Shown: positions 35,482 through 45,317, counted from the first letter of the stretch. The stretch is 64,000 nt of DNA from Haploplasma axanthum (GCF_900660745.1 NZ_LR215048.1:558001-622000); one strand, 5' to 3'. Numbers and translations are program-made. The notes: a model not told the origin generated them from the sequence alone.

Positions 35482-36851
35482 TGACATTGTTTGCAACGGA
35501 GGAAATTGTTTTAAATATTCCAAGAATATATACTGTTCTTGCTGAATGGTTAGCATGTCTTTCATATATTTATTTTAGTCCGAAAAGATTTAGTCGTGCA
35601 AAAACAATTATCTTTAGTATAATTGGATTATTAGTAATGACAATGTTTCATTTATGGTCTGATACATGGAACATAAACTTTTGGATACTTGGTATGATTG
35701 TTGCTGTTTTAATTATGTATGGTTTTGTTATGCTTATTTCAAAATCAAATCCATTTACTGCAGGATACATAACAGTGATTGCATTTATTATGTCTGAATT
35801 TGCTGCTTCACTTGAATGGCAAATTGAACATTTTATAATTACAAATTCATCAAGAGATAATATATTTATAAAGATATTAATATACTCACCAATTAAAATC
35901 TACCATTTAAGAATAAGTTTTACATTAATAATAACGTATGCGTTAATATTCATTGCTATTTTTTATTTGGAAAAAAGATATTGGAAACGTAAACAAATGT
36001 TTAATGCAAAGAAAAATGATTTATTAGCGGTAGCTGTAGTAGGTATTTTAGTATTTTCAATATCTAATATAAGTTTTTTGAATATAAACACGCCAATTAC
36101 AAGTAATAATCCAACAGAAATGTTTTATATAAGAACTTTAGTTGATTTAGCGGGAATTGTTATTTTATATTCACAACGAGAACATAAATATGCAACACAA
36201 AAAAGTATGGAAGTCTATACTATGAACAATTTACTTGATAAACAATATGAACAATATCGTGTTTCAATGGTTTCAACGGATATAATAAATCAAAAATATC
36301 ATGACTTAAAACATCATATTAGTGTAATAAGAGCTGAAACAGATTATGATAAAAAAATGGGATATATTGATGATTTAGAAAATTCAATTAAACAGTATGA
36401 GAGTAATTATCAAACTGGGAATAAAGTTTTAGATATTATATTAGGCTCTAAACACGATATTTTTGTTGAAAATAAAATTAATTTCACATGTGTTGCTGAT
36501 GGAACGCTTTTAGATTTTATTGAAGTTATGGATTTAGTGTCAATATTTGGTAATGCATTAGATAATGCAATTGAAAATTTAAAAGAAATTAATGATCCTG
36601 AAAAAAGATTAATGAAGTTAGCAATTTTTTCACAAGCAAACTTATTAATGATTAGAATTGAGAATTATTATCAAAACAAATTAAAATATGAATATGGTAA
36701 CTTAGTGACAACTAAAGGCGATAATAGTTATCATGGCTATGGTATAAAAAGTATTAGAAGTGCTGTCGATAAATATGGAGGGTCATTAACAATAAATACA
36801 GAATCAAATTGGTTCACAATAATGATTTTGATTCCGATTACTCAAAATTAA
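35478..36851 (+). CDS. AgrC-like sensor histidine kinase (GHKL)
   Basis: A 457-residue sensor kinase. The N-terminal half (about 1-235) contains six or seven membrane segments, as in peptide-sensing HPK10 kinases. The catalytic half begins with HDLKHHISVI, where H275 is the probable phosphorylation site; N-box GNALDNAIENL and G-box GYGIKSIRSAV follow. It partners the LytTR regulator with which it overlaps. No AgrB processing protease or AgrD signal peptide gene is seen nearby, so the ligand is unknown and the system may sense a host or cell-envelope cue. A 5-codon minigene with a good SD follows. Confidence 0.9.
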   Translation: MMTLFATEEIVLNIPRIYTVLAEWLACLSYIYFSPKRFSRAKTIIFSIIGLLVMTMFHLWSDTWNINFWILGMIVAVLIMYGFVMLISKSNPFTAGYITVIAFIMSEFAASLEWQIEHFIITNSSRDNIFIKILIYSPIKIYHLRISFTLIITYALIFIAIFYLEKRYWKRKQMFNAKKNDLLAVAVVGILVFSISNISFLNINTPITSNNPTEMFYIRTLVDLAGIVILYSQREHKYATQKSMEVYTMNNLLDKQYEQYRVSMVSTDIINQKYHDLKHHISVIRAETDYDKKMGYIDDLENSIKQYESNYQTGNKVLDIILGSKHDIFVENKINFTCVADGTLLDFIEVMDLVSIFGNALDNAIENLKEINDPEKRLMKLAIFSQANLLMIRIENYYQNKLKYEYGNLVTTKGDNSYHGYGIKSIRSAVDKYGGSLTINTESNWFTIMILIPITQN

Positions 36852-36869
36852 ATAAAGGGGAAATAAAAT

Positions 36870-36887
36870 ATGATAGCATACAAATAA
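36870..36887 (+). other. Five-codon minigene (M-I-A-Y-K) after the sensor kinase
   Basis: AAAGGGG (36854..36860) is followed 9 nt later by ATG ATA GCA TAC AAA TAA. The SD is good but the peptide is only five residues; it may be a decayed gene start or a leader peptide. Confidence 0.3.
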
Positions 36888-36916
36888 TTTGATGCTTATT
36901 ATACTTGTTTTAATAT

Positions 36917-36948
36917 AGCGATAAGTTTAAAAAAACTATCGCTTTTTA
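36917..36948 (+). terminator. Intrinsic terminator after the two-component system
   Basis: AGCGAT-A-AGTTT pairs with AAACT-ATCGCT (one bulged A), followed by TTTTTAT. Confidence 0.8.
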
Positions 36949-37299
36949 TGTTTTAAGATTATTATTTAGCAAAAAGCATTGAAAAAATGATAAATAGAAC
37001 ATAGTAGAAGTTTTTATAGATAAATAATTTGATTGATAAAATGCTTAAAATGTTAACACAACTTATGACAGTAAAATAACAAATTATGCCAACATATACC
37101 AAAGGAAAATCCTTTTTGTTATACTTTGATGTGAAAGAACATTGCGGCTAAAATTTGGGTTTTGAATTAAGAGACCTAATTTTTTCTAAAGTATTTGAAA
37201 GCGTTATCTTTTGTTAATGAACGAGATTTGCTTAATAGAAATGTGTCGTAGATGTGTGTTTTCAAGTTTTAATTAAATATTCTTTAGAGGAGGAAAAAA
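36949..37299 (+). promoter_or_regulatory. 351-bp control region of the first surface glycosidase
   Basis: It holds a palindrome AAAGGA-AAA-TCCTTT at 37101..37115 directly upstream of a possible -10 TATACT (37120..37125) lacking a -35, as expected for an activated promoter. At 37196..37209 TGAAAGCGTTATCT matches 13 of 14 positions of the catabolite repression consensus TGWAANCGNTNWCA. A perfect SD AGGAGG lies before the start codon. I see no open frame here. Confidence 0.5.
37196..37209 (+). promoter_or_regulatory. cre-like operator
   Basis: TGAAAGCGTTATCT, one mismatch (last base) to TGWAANCGNTNWCA. It lies about 90 nt before the first surface GH3 gene; depending on the promoter used it would act as a roadblock or as an operator. 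Confidence 0.5.
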
Positions 37300-40200
37300 A
37301 TGAAAGGTTTAATTAAAAAAATGACTATGATTGTATTGTCAGGATTTTTACTTGCTGTTGCAGTACCAGTTGCAGCACAAAAATTCTATACTGACTTTAC
37401 AAGTTATGAAGATGTATTAGATGCTGGTTATAAACTTAATGAAGAGATTGCCAGTGAGGGGTTTGTTCTACTAAAAAATGAAAATGAATCATTACCTTTA
37501 GTAAAAAATTCTAAAATTAGTGCATTTGGTAAAAACACTGTGAATCCAGTTTATGGTGGTAGTGGATCAGGTTCTGGTAGTACAAAAAACAGAGTTGATT
37601 TCTACACAGCATTAAGAAATGCGGGATTTGATGTAAATAAAGTACTAGAAAATTTTTATCTAAATAATGGAGCATCTGGTTCAGGTAGACCAGCAAGCCC
37701 TGGTATGTTTACATCAGTGTTGTCAGGATTTGCAACAGGTGAAACACCAATTGATAAATACACAAGTAGTGTTGAAAGTAGTTATTCTGTATTTAATGAT
37801 GCAGCAGTAATTATGATTTCTAGAATTGGTGGTGAAGGTTATGACTTACCAGTTAATAGCCGTAAAAATTGGACTAGTACAGAACCAGTTGAAGGTGTTG
37901 CAGAAGGTGCACATGAAAACCATTACTTACAACTTACAAAATATGAAGAAGATTTAATTAAATATGTTGATAGTAAATTTGAAAATGTAATTCTGATTAT
38001 TAATAGTAGTAATACTATGGAATTAGGATTCGTTCAAGATATGCCAGAAATTGATTCTGCAATTTGGATTGGTGGTCCAGGTGCAAACGGATTAAATGCA
38101 TTAGGTAAAATCTTGAATGGTGAAGTAAATCCATCAGGTAGATTGACAGACATCCATGCACGTGATTTCAAAAAAGATCCAACATGGTTCAACTTTGCTA
38201 AAAATACACAAAACACTGAAGGTAATCAATATGTTGTAGATGGAAAAACTCAACCATACTACTATGTTGATTATGAAGAAGGTATTTATTTAGGGTATAA
38301 ATATTATGAAACAAGAGCAGTTGAAGAAGAAAATTCGGAAACTTGGTACAACGAAAATGTTGTTTATCCATTTGGTTATGGACTAAGTTATACTAACTTT
38401 ACTTGGGAAATTGAAGGAGCAGGAAATGAAACTCCTATTGCTCTTACAGCTGATACTGAAATTGCAGTAAAAGTAAAAGTGACAAATAATGGATCAGTTG
38501 CTGGTAAAGAAGTTGTTCAATTATACTATACTGCACCATATACTAATGGTGGAATTGAAAAAGCTCACGTTGTATTAGGAGCATTTGAAAAAACTAAATT
38601 ATTAAAACCAGGACAATCACAAACTGTTGAATTAAAATTAACAGCAAGAGATATGGCATCATACGATTATACTGATGCAAATAATAACGGTAAAACAACT
38701 TGGGAATTAGATAATGGTGAATACGGAATCAAAGTTATGAAGAATTCACATGAAGTTGTTGGAGAAATTAAATACAATTTAGCAACAACAGTAGCTTATG
38801 AAAATGATGAAGTAACAAATGAAGTTATTAAAAATAGATTCGATGATGTAAGTTTTGATGTTATTACTCCAGAGTCAACAACATCAAGAAATAGCAAATC
38901 AATTTCTGAAAGATCATTATCAAGAGCAGATTTTGCTGGAACATTCCCTACAATGCCAACTCTTGAAGATAGAACAGTTACTGATGAATTTATTAAGAGC
39001 TTAAATGTTGTTGTTGATAATAAAGGTTTATATGATAAAAATCAACCATGGGCTACAACTGTTTTACCAAATCAAGCTAAGACACAATTAACAAAAGAAC
39101 AAATCGCAATTCATTTCTCTGAATTAGCTGGTGTTAGATATACTGATGAAAATAAAGAAAAATGGGAAGCATTTATGGATCAATTTACTATTGATCAACT
39201 TGCAGCAATGATTGGTAATACAACTTATGCATTAGGTGGAAATGCTTTACTTGCTGATTTAGGGGTTGTAAGAACTGAAAACTTAGATGGACCTTCTGGA
39301 TTTGGTTCAGGTGTAAACTTTGCAGCTGAAATAGTTATAGCATCAACATTCAATAAAGAGTTAGCATATAAAATGGGACAACATATTGGAAATGAAGCAT
39401 TATGGACAAATGCAGGTGGATGGTATGCACCAGGTATGAACATTCACCGTTCACCATTCTCAGGACGTAACTTTGAGTATTATTCAGAAGATGCAGTATT
39501 AAGTGGACTTATTGGTGCAGCTACTACAAAAGGTGCAACTGATAAGGGTGTAATAGTATATATTAAGCACTTTGCATTAAATGATCAAGAAACAGATAGA
39601 ACTAATAATGGGGTTCTAACATATGCTAATGAACAAGCAATTAGAGAATTATATTTAAGACCATTTGAAATGTCAGTTAAAGATGGAGAAGCACATGGTG
39701 TCATGAGTTCATTCAATAGTATTGGAAGTACTTGGGCAGGTGGAAGCTATGCATTATTAACAGAAATATTAAGAGACGAATGGGGCTTTGAAGGTGTTGT
39801 AGTTACAGACATGTGGATGGGCGGACATATGAAAACTGATCAAATGGTTCGTGCTGGAAATGACTTAACATTAGGAAGTACAAAACCTACAACAGCAGGA
39901 TTAAAAGATTTAATTGAAAAATTTGATGAATTAACTGCTGATGAAAAAACATATGTTGCAACACAAGTTTTTGCAATGAGAAAATCTGCAAGAAATGCTT
40001 TAGTAGCTCTTGCAAACAGTTTAGGAATGCAAAATGGGATTCCAAGTGGTAGTATCTCAGTAAAACTTCAAAAAGCTAATGCTGGTCTACCGTTCAACTA
40101 TGACATTAAGAGCAATTTACCTGAAGGTTTTGATGCTGCTGAGATTATAGAGTACAAAATTTCAGATGGTGGTAAGTTGCCACAAGGATTAACTTTAACA

Positions 40201-41061
40201 GCTGATGGTAAAATCTCTGGTACTCCGCTTGCAGGTAGTGAAAACACAGGAGTTCATACATTTAGTATTGATATTATTGCTGATGGTTATATAACAAGAA
40301 AAGCAAGTTTTGAAATTGAAGTAGATGGAGCTATCTATAATAGAGATACTAAACTAGTAGCAATTATTGGTCAAGAATTAGAAATTAATTTAGCACCAGT
40401 ACTTAATTCAACTAAAGTAGAATTAGAAAATAGTAAGTTCTCTGGAAGTGTACCAGGAAGATGGGGTGCAGCTGGATGGGATGGAAAAGTACCATCATGG
40501 TTGAAATTTGGACCAATTTCTAATAACTTTACTTCTGATAACATTCTAAAAGGAACACCAACAGAAATTGGAGTATATGAATTTGAAGTAAGAATTCAAA
40601 CAACTTTAGGAACATTTGATGTACCATTTACTGTTGAAGTTAAAGCTGCTGAACCTGAAAAACCAATTGAAAGATTTACATTTGTTAAAATAGATCTTCC
40701 AACAGTTACTAAAGATGCAAATTTCTCTGCTAGTGTAGCAGTTGCATCTGAAACAGGAGTAACATATACATTAAAAGATGGTAGTCAATTACCACAAGGT
40801 TTAGTGTTAAGTGCTTCTGGAACAATAAGTGGTAAAACGTCAGTTTTAGGAAATAAAGAATTTACTGTAATTGCAAGTAAAGATGGATTTGAAGATGTTG
40901 AAGCAACATTTACAATTGTTGTTGAAGAACAAAAAGTTCCAGAAACACCAGTAATTCCTGAACCAGTTAAACCAAATATGACATTACCAATTGTATTATC
41001 AGTAATCTCATTAGTAGGAGTAATTGGAGTTGCAGTTTTAGTTGTTTTAAAGAAAAAATAA
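37300..41061 (+). CDS. Secreted membrane-anchored GH3 glycosidase with swapped domain order and Ig-like repeats
   Basis: A 1253-residue protein: signal peptide (about 1-28, ...AVAVPVAAQ), GH3 C-terminal domain first (EIASEGFVLLKNENESLPL, about 45-370), fibronectin-III-like domain (about 370-500), then the GH3 N-terminal TIM barrel (about 590-920), Ig-like He_PIG modules (about 925-1210, GKLPQGLTLTADGKISGTP) and a C-terminal membrane segment with KKK. The nucleophile is D837 in GFEGVVVTDMW; KHFALNDQETDR is the substrate-binding element. Canonical GH3 enzymes have the barrel first; the reversed order is known from Ruminococcus albus and Butyrivibrio glucosidases. Likely a surface beta-glucosidase-like exo-enzyme; specificity is not readable. 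SD AGGAGG. First of a three-gene surface operon. Confidence 0.9.
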   Translation: MKGLIKKMTMIVLSGFLLAVAVPVAAQKFYTDFTSYEDVLDAGYKLNEEIASEGFVLLKNENESLPLVKNSKISAFGKNTVNPVYGGSGSGSGSTKNRVDFYTALRNAGFDVNKVLENFYLNNGASGSGRPASPGMFTSVLSGFATGETPIDKYTSSVESSYSVFNDAAVIMISRIGGEGYDLPVNSRKNWTSTEPVEGVAEGAHENHYLQLTKYEEDLIKYVDSKFENVILIINSSNTMELGFVQDMPEIDSAIWIGGPGANGLNALGKILNGEVNPSGRLTDIHARDFKKDPTWFNFAKNTQNTEGNQYVVDGKTQPYYYVDYEEGIYLGYKYYETRAVEEENSETWYNENVVYPFGYGLSYTNFTWEIEGAGNETPIALTADTEIAVKVKVTNNGSVAGKEVVQLYYTAPYTNGGIEKAHVVLGAFEKTKLLKPGQSQTVELKLTARDMASYDYTDANNNGKTTWELDNGEYGIKVMKNSHEVVGEIKYNLATTVAYENDEVTNEVIKNRFDDVSFDVITPESTTSRNSKSISERSLSRADFAGTFPTMPTLEDRTVTDEFIKSLNVVVDNKGLYDKNQPWATTVLPNQAKTQLTKEQIAIHFSELAGVRYTDENKEKWEAFMDQFTIDQLAAMIGNTTYALGGNALLADLGVVRTENLDGPSGFGSGVNFAAEIVIASTFNKELAYKMGQHIGNEALWTNAGGWYAPGMNIHRSPFSGRNFEYYSEDAVLSGLIGAATTKGATDKGVIVYIKHFALNDQETDRTNNGVLTYANEQAIRELYLRPFEMSVKDGEAHGVMSSFNSIGSTWAGGSYALLTEILRDEWGFEGVVVTDMWMGGHMKTDQMVRAGNDLTLGSTKPTTAGLKDLIEKFDELTADEKTYVATQVFAMRKSARNALVALANSLGMQNGIPSGSISVKLQKANAGLPFNYDIKSNLPEGFDAAEIIEYKISDGGKLPQGLTLTADGKISGTPLAGSENTGVHTFSIDIIADGYITRKASFEIEVDGAIYNRDTKLVAIIGQELEINLAPVLNSTKVELENSKFSGSVPGRWGAAGWDGKVPSWLKFGPISNNFTSDNILKGTPTEIGVYEFEVRIQTTLGTFDVPFTVEVKAAEPEKPIERFTFVKIDLPTVTKDANFSASVAVASETGVTYTLKDGSQLPQGLVLSASGTISGKTSVLGNKEFTVIASKDGFEDVEATFTIVVEEQKVPETPVIPEPVKPNMTLPIVLSVISLVGVIGVAVLVVLKKK

Positions 41062-41079
41062 TATATAATGAATTAAATA

Positions 41080-41126
41080 AAACAAGCAGCATAGTTCGTT
41101 AATAACGTTCTATGCTATGTTTGTTT
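41080..41126 (+). terminator. Imperfect hairpin between GH3 gene and lipoprotein gene
   Basis: AAACAAGCAGCATAG pairs imperfectly with CTATGCTATGTTTGTTT around a loop. The tail is only weakly T-rich, so it may be a partial terminator or RNA-stability element within an operon. Confidence 0.4.
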
Positions 41127-41146
41127 AAATATAGGAGGTTTAGTTT

Positions 41147-42322
41147 ATGAAAAATAAGCAATTTTTAAGTATAGTTTTCACAATGCTACTTACGTTAGTG
41201 TTAGTTGCATGTGGTGGTGGAAACAAAGAAATGACATATAATGGTGCATATTTATCACAAGGAACTGTTGGTGTTGAATATAGTGAACAAGTAGCAAGAG
41301 TAGAAACTGAGGGTGCTACAGTTACATATGCTTTAAAATCAGGAGATAAGTTACCAAACGGATTGACTTTATCAAGTGACGGTAAAATAACAGGTAAACC
41401 AACAGAAGCAGCAACTGTTGAAATCACAGTAGTTGCTAGTGCAAAGGGATTTAAAGATGCAGAAGCAACATTTATTTTTACAATTATTGATGCACCAGCT
41501 ACAGAGTTAACATTTAATGGAAAAGCACTTGAAAAAGGAGCAACAGGAGCATCATATTCTGCAAATGTAGGAATTGCGACAGGAACAAGTAACATTAAAT
41601 ATGCTCTTAAATCAGGTAGTGTATTACCAACAGGTTTATCAATTAATGAAGCAGGGTTAATTGTTGGAACACCAACTAAAGAAGGTACATATAAATTTGT
41701 TGTTATTGCAAGTGCAAAAGATTTTGATTCAAAAGAAGCAGAATTCAGTATTGTTATTGAAAAATCAACTACAGCAACAACATTTATTATGGAATCAGAA
41801 TTTGTTGACTTAACTGGTAAGGGTGGCGGAGGCTGGAGTGGTTCAGCACGTGAATTAAACATGATTGGTAAAGATGAAGATGGTAATAATCAAGCAAGTA
41901 ACGGATATTTCGTTGCGTATACACATGCACCAAATTTATCATTCGAATATAAATTTATATCAGATTCATCAGTTCAAGGTGATTTAGTATTACGTTTAGG
42001 TTCTGACTTGGGATCTGTAACACTTACACCAGATGCATTTGAAATCAAACTTAATGGTACAGTAATTAATTATACTGCTATTAATTTATTATCAGATGCA
42101 ACTATGGGAAGTGTTGGAGTATTCGAAGATTTTAAAATCACAACATCAAGTAACAAGATAAATATTCTTGAAGGTGAGAATGTATTAACTCTTACAGTTA
42201 AGGAAAATACTTTATTCCCAAGTAGAGGAGATACATTTGGACCAGCTATGGATTGTGTAAAGATAACATCAACAGCAATTTTAAGTTGGAATCCTCTTTT
42301 AGATAATACTAAAGGTAGATAA
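41147..42322 (+). CDS. Surface lipoprotein with two Ig-like (He_PIG) domains and a putative carbohydrate-binding module
   Basis: A 391-residue lipoprotein: lipobox LVAC at about residue 22, two Ig-like repeats (about 30-120 and 125-215; SGDKLPNGLTLSSDGKITG and SGSVLPTGLSINEAGLIVG) closely similar to those in the preceding glycosidase, then a C-terminal beta-sandwich (about 217-391, MESEFVDLTGKGGGGWSG) like CBM6/CBM35-type sugar-binding domains. Probable role: hold glycan at the membrane surface for the two flanking GH3 enzymes. SD AGGAGG. It lies 85 nt after the first GH3 gene and 27 nt before the second. Confidence 0.8.
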   Translation: MKNKQFLSIVFTMLLTLVLVACGGGNKEMTYNGAYLSQGTVGVEYSEQVARVETEGATVTYALKSGDKLPNGLTLSSDGKITGKPTEAATVEITVVASAKGFKDAEATFIFTIIDAPATELTFNGKALEKGATGASYSANVGIATGTSNIKYALKSGSVLPTGLSINEAGLIVGTPTKEGTYKFVVIASAKDFDSKEAEFSIVIEKSTTATTFIMESEFVDLTGKGGGGWSGSARELNMIGKDEDGNNQASNGYFVAYTHAPNLSFEYKFISDSSVQGDLVLRLGSDLGSVTLTPDAFEIKLNGTVINYTAINLLSDATMGSVGVFEDFKITTSSNKINILEGENVLTLTVKENTLFPSRGDTFGPAMDCVKITSTAILSWNPLLDNTKGR

Positions 42323-42349
42323 TAAATTCACCAAATAAAGGAGAAAATT

Positions 42350-45244
42350 ATGAAAAGTTTTTTTGGAAAAATATGGAAATCAAAAGCTAGTAGAATTTGG
42401 CTTATAGTTGCAAACTCTATTATGTTGTTACTTTTGATTATTACCCTAGTTATAACTCAGGTACCATTAATTAATAATACGTTAAATACAGTTTTAGGCG
42501 GAGATAGAAGAGTTTTAATATCAGGTGAAGAAAAAGAAGCACTATATAAATCTGATTATGAAAGTAAAGAAAAAACTCTTGAAGAAGCTAACAAACTTAA
42601 TGAAGAAATAGCTAGCGAAGGATTTGTTTTATTGAAAAATGATCAACAAGCATTACCTTTATCAAAAGGATCAAAGGTAAGTGTTTTCGGTAAAAACTCT
42701 GTTAACCTAGTTTATGGGGGTTCAGGTTCAGGAGGATCATCATCAAGTGATACTGTAGGAATTTATGACGCATTGAAAAATTCAGGGTTTGATGTTAATC
42801 CAACCTTAAAGAGTTTTTATGAAAGTAATGCATCAGGGAATGGAAGAGATAAAAGTCCTGCAATGGGAACAATCTTATCTGGTTTTACAATCGGTGAAAC
42901 ACCATTAACTAGTTATACAAATGAAGTTAAAAATAGTTATTCTAACTATAATGATGCAGCACTTATTGTTTTATCAAGAATTGGTGGAGAAGGTTATGAT
43001 TTACCACGTACAATGAAAGATAAAAACGGTAATCTTATTTCTGGAGCACGAAAATCAGATGATCATTATCTACAGTTAGATCAAAATGAAGCTGATTTAA
43101 TAAAAGAAGTTTCAAAAAGTTTTGAAAAAATTGTTATTGTTATTAATAGTAGTGCAGCAATGGAATTAGGATTTTTAGATGATGCAAATCATTATGGATA
43201 TAGTGATAAAATAAAAGCTGCATTATGGATTGGTAGCCCAGGAAATAGTGGAATAAACGCTTTAGGTAAGATATTAAATGGAGATGTTAATCCATCAGGT
43301 AGAACTGTAGATACATATGCACGTAATTTTGAAAATGATCCAACATGGAATAACTTTTCAAATAATTTTGCTGATAATGGTAATAGATATACAGTAGACA
43401 ATAAAAATGTTGATGCGTTTTTTGTTGATTATGAAGAAGGAATTTATGTAGGTTATCGTTACTATGAAACACGTGGATTTACTGATGGAAATGCATGGTA
43501 TGATCAAAATGTTGTTTATCCATTTGGTTATGGATTAAGTTATACAAATTTTGATTGGGAAATAGTTTCAAAAACCGAAAAAACTGCATTAACAATTGAT
43601 GATACAATTGAAGTTGAAGTTAAAGTAACTAATGTTGGCAATGTTGCTGGTAAAGACGTTGTTCAATTATATTACAGTGCTCCATATACTCAAGGTGGAA
43701 TTGAAAAATCACATATTGTTTTAGGCGCATTTGGAAAAACAAAATTATTAGAAAAAAATGAATCACAAATCTTAAAACTTACTCTTAAAGTAAGTGATAT
43801 GGCTTCATATGATTATAGTGATGCAAATAACAATGGTTTCAAAGGTTATGAACTTGAAAGTGGAGATTATCAAATCAAAATATCTAAAAATGCACATACT
43901 CCATTATTAAATCATACATATAATGTTCCAGCAGATCATAAAATTCAAAATGATAGTAAAACAAACTATAAAGTTGAAAACAGATTTGATGATGTAAGTG
44001 AACATATTGAAAAATACCTGTCAAGAAGTAATTGGCAAGATACATGGCCAACATTACCTACTGCAGAAGATAAAGAGGTTACACAAGACTTTATTGATAA
44101 ATTAAATTATACATATAGTGATGAAGCAGATAAAAAATGGTATTCTACTACATTGCCGTCACAAAATATGAAAGTTATTGAATCAAAAGTTAAATTATAT
44201 CAACTAATTGGTAAAGACTATAATGATCCTTTATGGGATGAATTATTAAATTATGTAACAATTGATCAAATGAGACAATTAATTGGAACTGGTAATTTTA
44301 ACACAAGTCAAATAGATAATATTGGAAAACCAAAAACAATCGATCCAGATGGTCCAGCAGGATTCACAAACTTCATGGGCGATCCTACTGTGTATGGAAC
44401 TGCTTTTTATGCGAGTGAAGTTGTTATTGGTTCTACTTGGAATGAAGAATTAGCATATGAAATGGGTAAAATGGTTGGTAATGAAGGTATTTGGGGTAAC
44501 CAAAAAGGAGATAAAACTCCTTATAGCGGTTGGTATGCTCCAGCAGTTAATATCCATAGATCACCATTCTCAGGACGTAACTGGGAGTACTATTCAGAAG
44601 ATGGTTTCTTATCAGGTAAAATGGGTGCTCAAGTTGTTCAAGGTGCTAAATCTAAAGGTGTTTACACATATGTTAAGCATTTTGTTTTAAATGACCAAGA
44701 AACTGATAGAAGTTCTAATGGATTAATAACATGGGCTAATGAACAAACAATGAGAGAAATATATTTTAAACCTTTCGAAATAATTGTTAAAGAGGGAGAA
44801 ACAACTGCAATGATGTCATCATTTAACCGAATTGGGTTAACGTGGGCAGGTGGAAGTTATGAACTATTAACGGAAGTTCTAAGAAATGAATGGGGCTTTA
44901 AAGGAATGGTTATTACAGATTATAGTGTTTTAATAAAATATATGAACGTTGATCAAATGATTCGTGCAGGTGGAGATTTAAACTTAACACAAGAAGGTAA
45001 ACCAAATGGAAATGTTACACCTACGCAAATTACAGCTTTAAGAAATGCAACAAAAAATATCTTATATACTGTTGCCAATAGTAATGCTATGAATGGATAT
45101 GGAGATGGTGTAGTCTATGGCTATGCAATGCCTTATTGGAAATTAGCATTAATATGGTCAAATGTTGCAGTTGTTGTTGCTAATGCTACATGGGGATTCT
45201 TTGTAGTAAGGGCAGCACTAAAAAAGAACAAAGAAGTTATTTAA
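42350..45244 (+). CDS. Membrane-anchored GH3 glycosidase with swapped domain order
   Basis: A 964-residue paralogue of the first surface GH3, without Ig modules. An uncleaved N-terminal membrane segment (about 14-40) and a C-terminal one (about 932-955) flank an extracellular enzyme. Order is again GH3 C-domain (EIASEGFVLLKNDQQALPL, about 85-400), FnIII-like (about 400-530), then TIM barrel (about 620-930). Nucleophile D857 in GFKGMVITDYS; KHFVLNDQETDR; GWYAPAVNIHRSPFSGRNWEYYSEDG is shared with paralogue 1. SD AAAGGAG. It probably acts with the lipoprotein and the first GH3 on the same surface glycan. A terminator follows, then the IS91-like element. Confidence 0.9.
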   Translation: MKSFFGKIWKSKASRIWLIVANSIMLLLLIITLVITQVPLINNTLNTVLGGDRRVLISGEEKEALYKSDYESKEKTLEEANKLNEEIASEGFVLLKNDQQALPLSKGSKVSVFGKNSVNLVYGGSGSGGSSSSDTVGIYDALKNSGFDVNPTLKSFYESNASGNGRDKSPAMGTILSGFTIGETPLTSYTNEVKNSYSNYNDAALIVLSRIGGEGYDLPRTMKDKNGNLISGARKSDDHYLQLDQNEADLIKEVSKSFEKIVIVINSSAAMELGFLDDANHYGYSDKIKAALWIGSPGNSGINALGKILNGDVNPSGRTVDTYARNFENDPTWNNFSNNFADNGNRYTVDNKNVDAFFVDYEEGIYVGYRYYETRGFTDGNAWYDQNVVYPFGYGLSYTNFDWEIVSKTEKTALTIDDTIEVEVKVTNVGNVAGKDVVQLYYSAPYTQGGIEKSHIVLGAFGKTKLLEKNESQILKLTLKVSDMASYDYSDANNNGFKGYELESGDYQIKISKNAHTPLLNHTYNVPADHKIQNDSKTNYKVENRFDDVSEHIEKYLSRSNWQDTWPTLPTAEDKEVTQDFIDKLNYTYSDEADKKWYSTTLPSQNMKVIESKVKLYQLIGKDYNDPLWDELLNYVTIDQMRQLIGTGNFNTSQIDNIGKPKTIDPDGPAGFTNFMGDPTVYGTAFYASEVVIGSTWNEELAYEMGKMVGNEGIWGNQKGDKTPYSGWYAPAVNIHRSPFSGRNWEYYSEDGFLSGKMGAQVVQGAKSKGVYTYVKHFVLNDQETDRSSNGLITWANEQTMREIYFKPFEIIVKEGETTAMMSSFNRIGLTWAGGSYELLTEVLRNEWGFKGMVITDYSVLIKYMNVDQMIRAGGDLNLTQEGKPNGNVTPTQITALRNATKNILYTVANSNAMNGYGDGVVYGYAMPYWKLALIWSNVAVVVANATWGFFVVRAALKKNKEVI

Positions 45245-45292
45245 TTAATATTTAGAAAAAATGACTATAAAGAATTGAAGTAATAATCACTC

Positions 45293-45317
45293 AAGGACTT
45301 ATAGTCCTTTTTTATTT
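45293..45317 (+). terminator. Intrinsic terminator after the second GH3 gene
   Basis: Perfect 7-bp stem AAGGACT / AGTCCTT, 3-nt loop, T6 tail. Confidence 0.82.

Noticed and set aside
36949-37299. LytTR direct-repeat binding sites upstream of the first GH3 gene
   Set aside because: I looked for paired ACAGTTAAG-like repeats with about 12-bp spacing and found none convincing, so control by the adjacent regulator stays inference.
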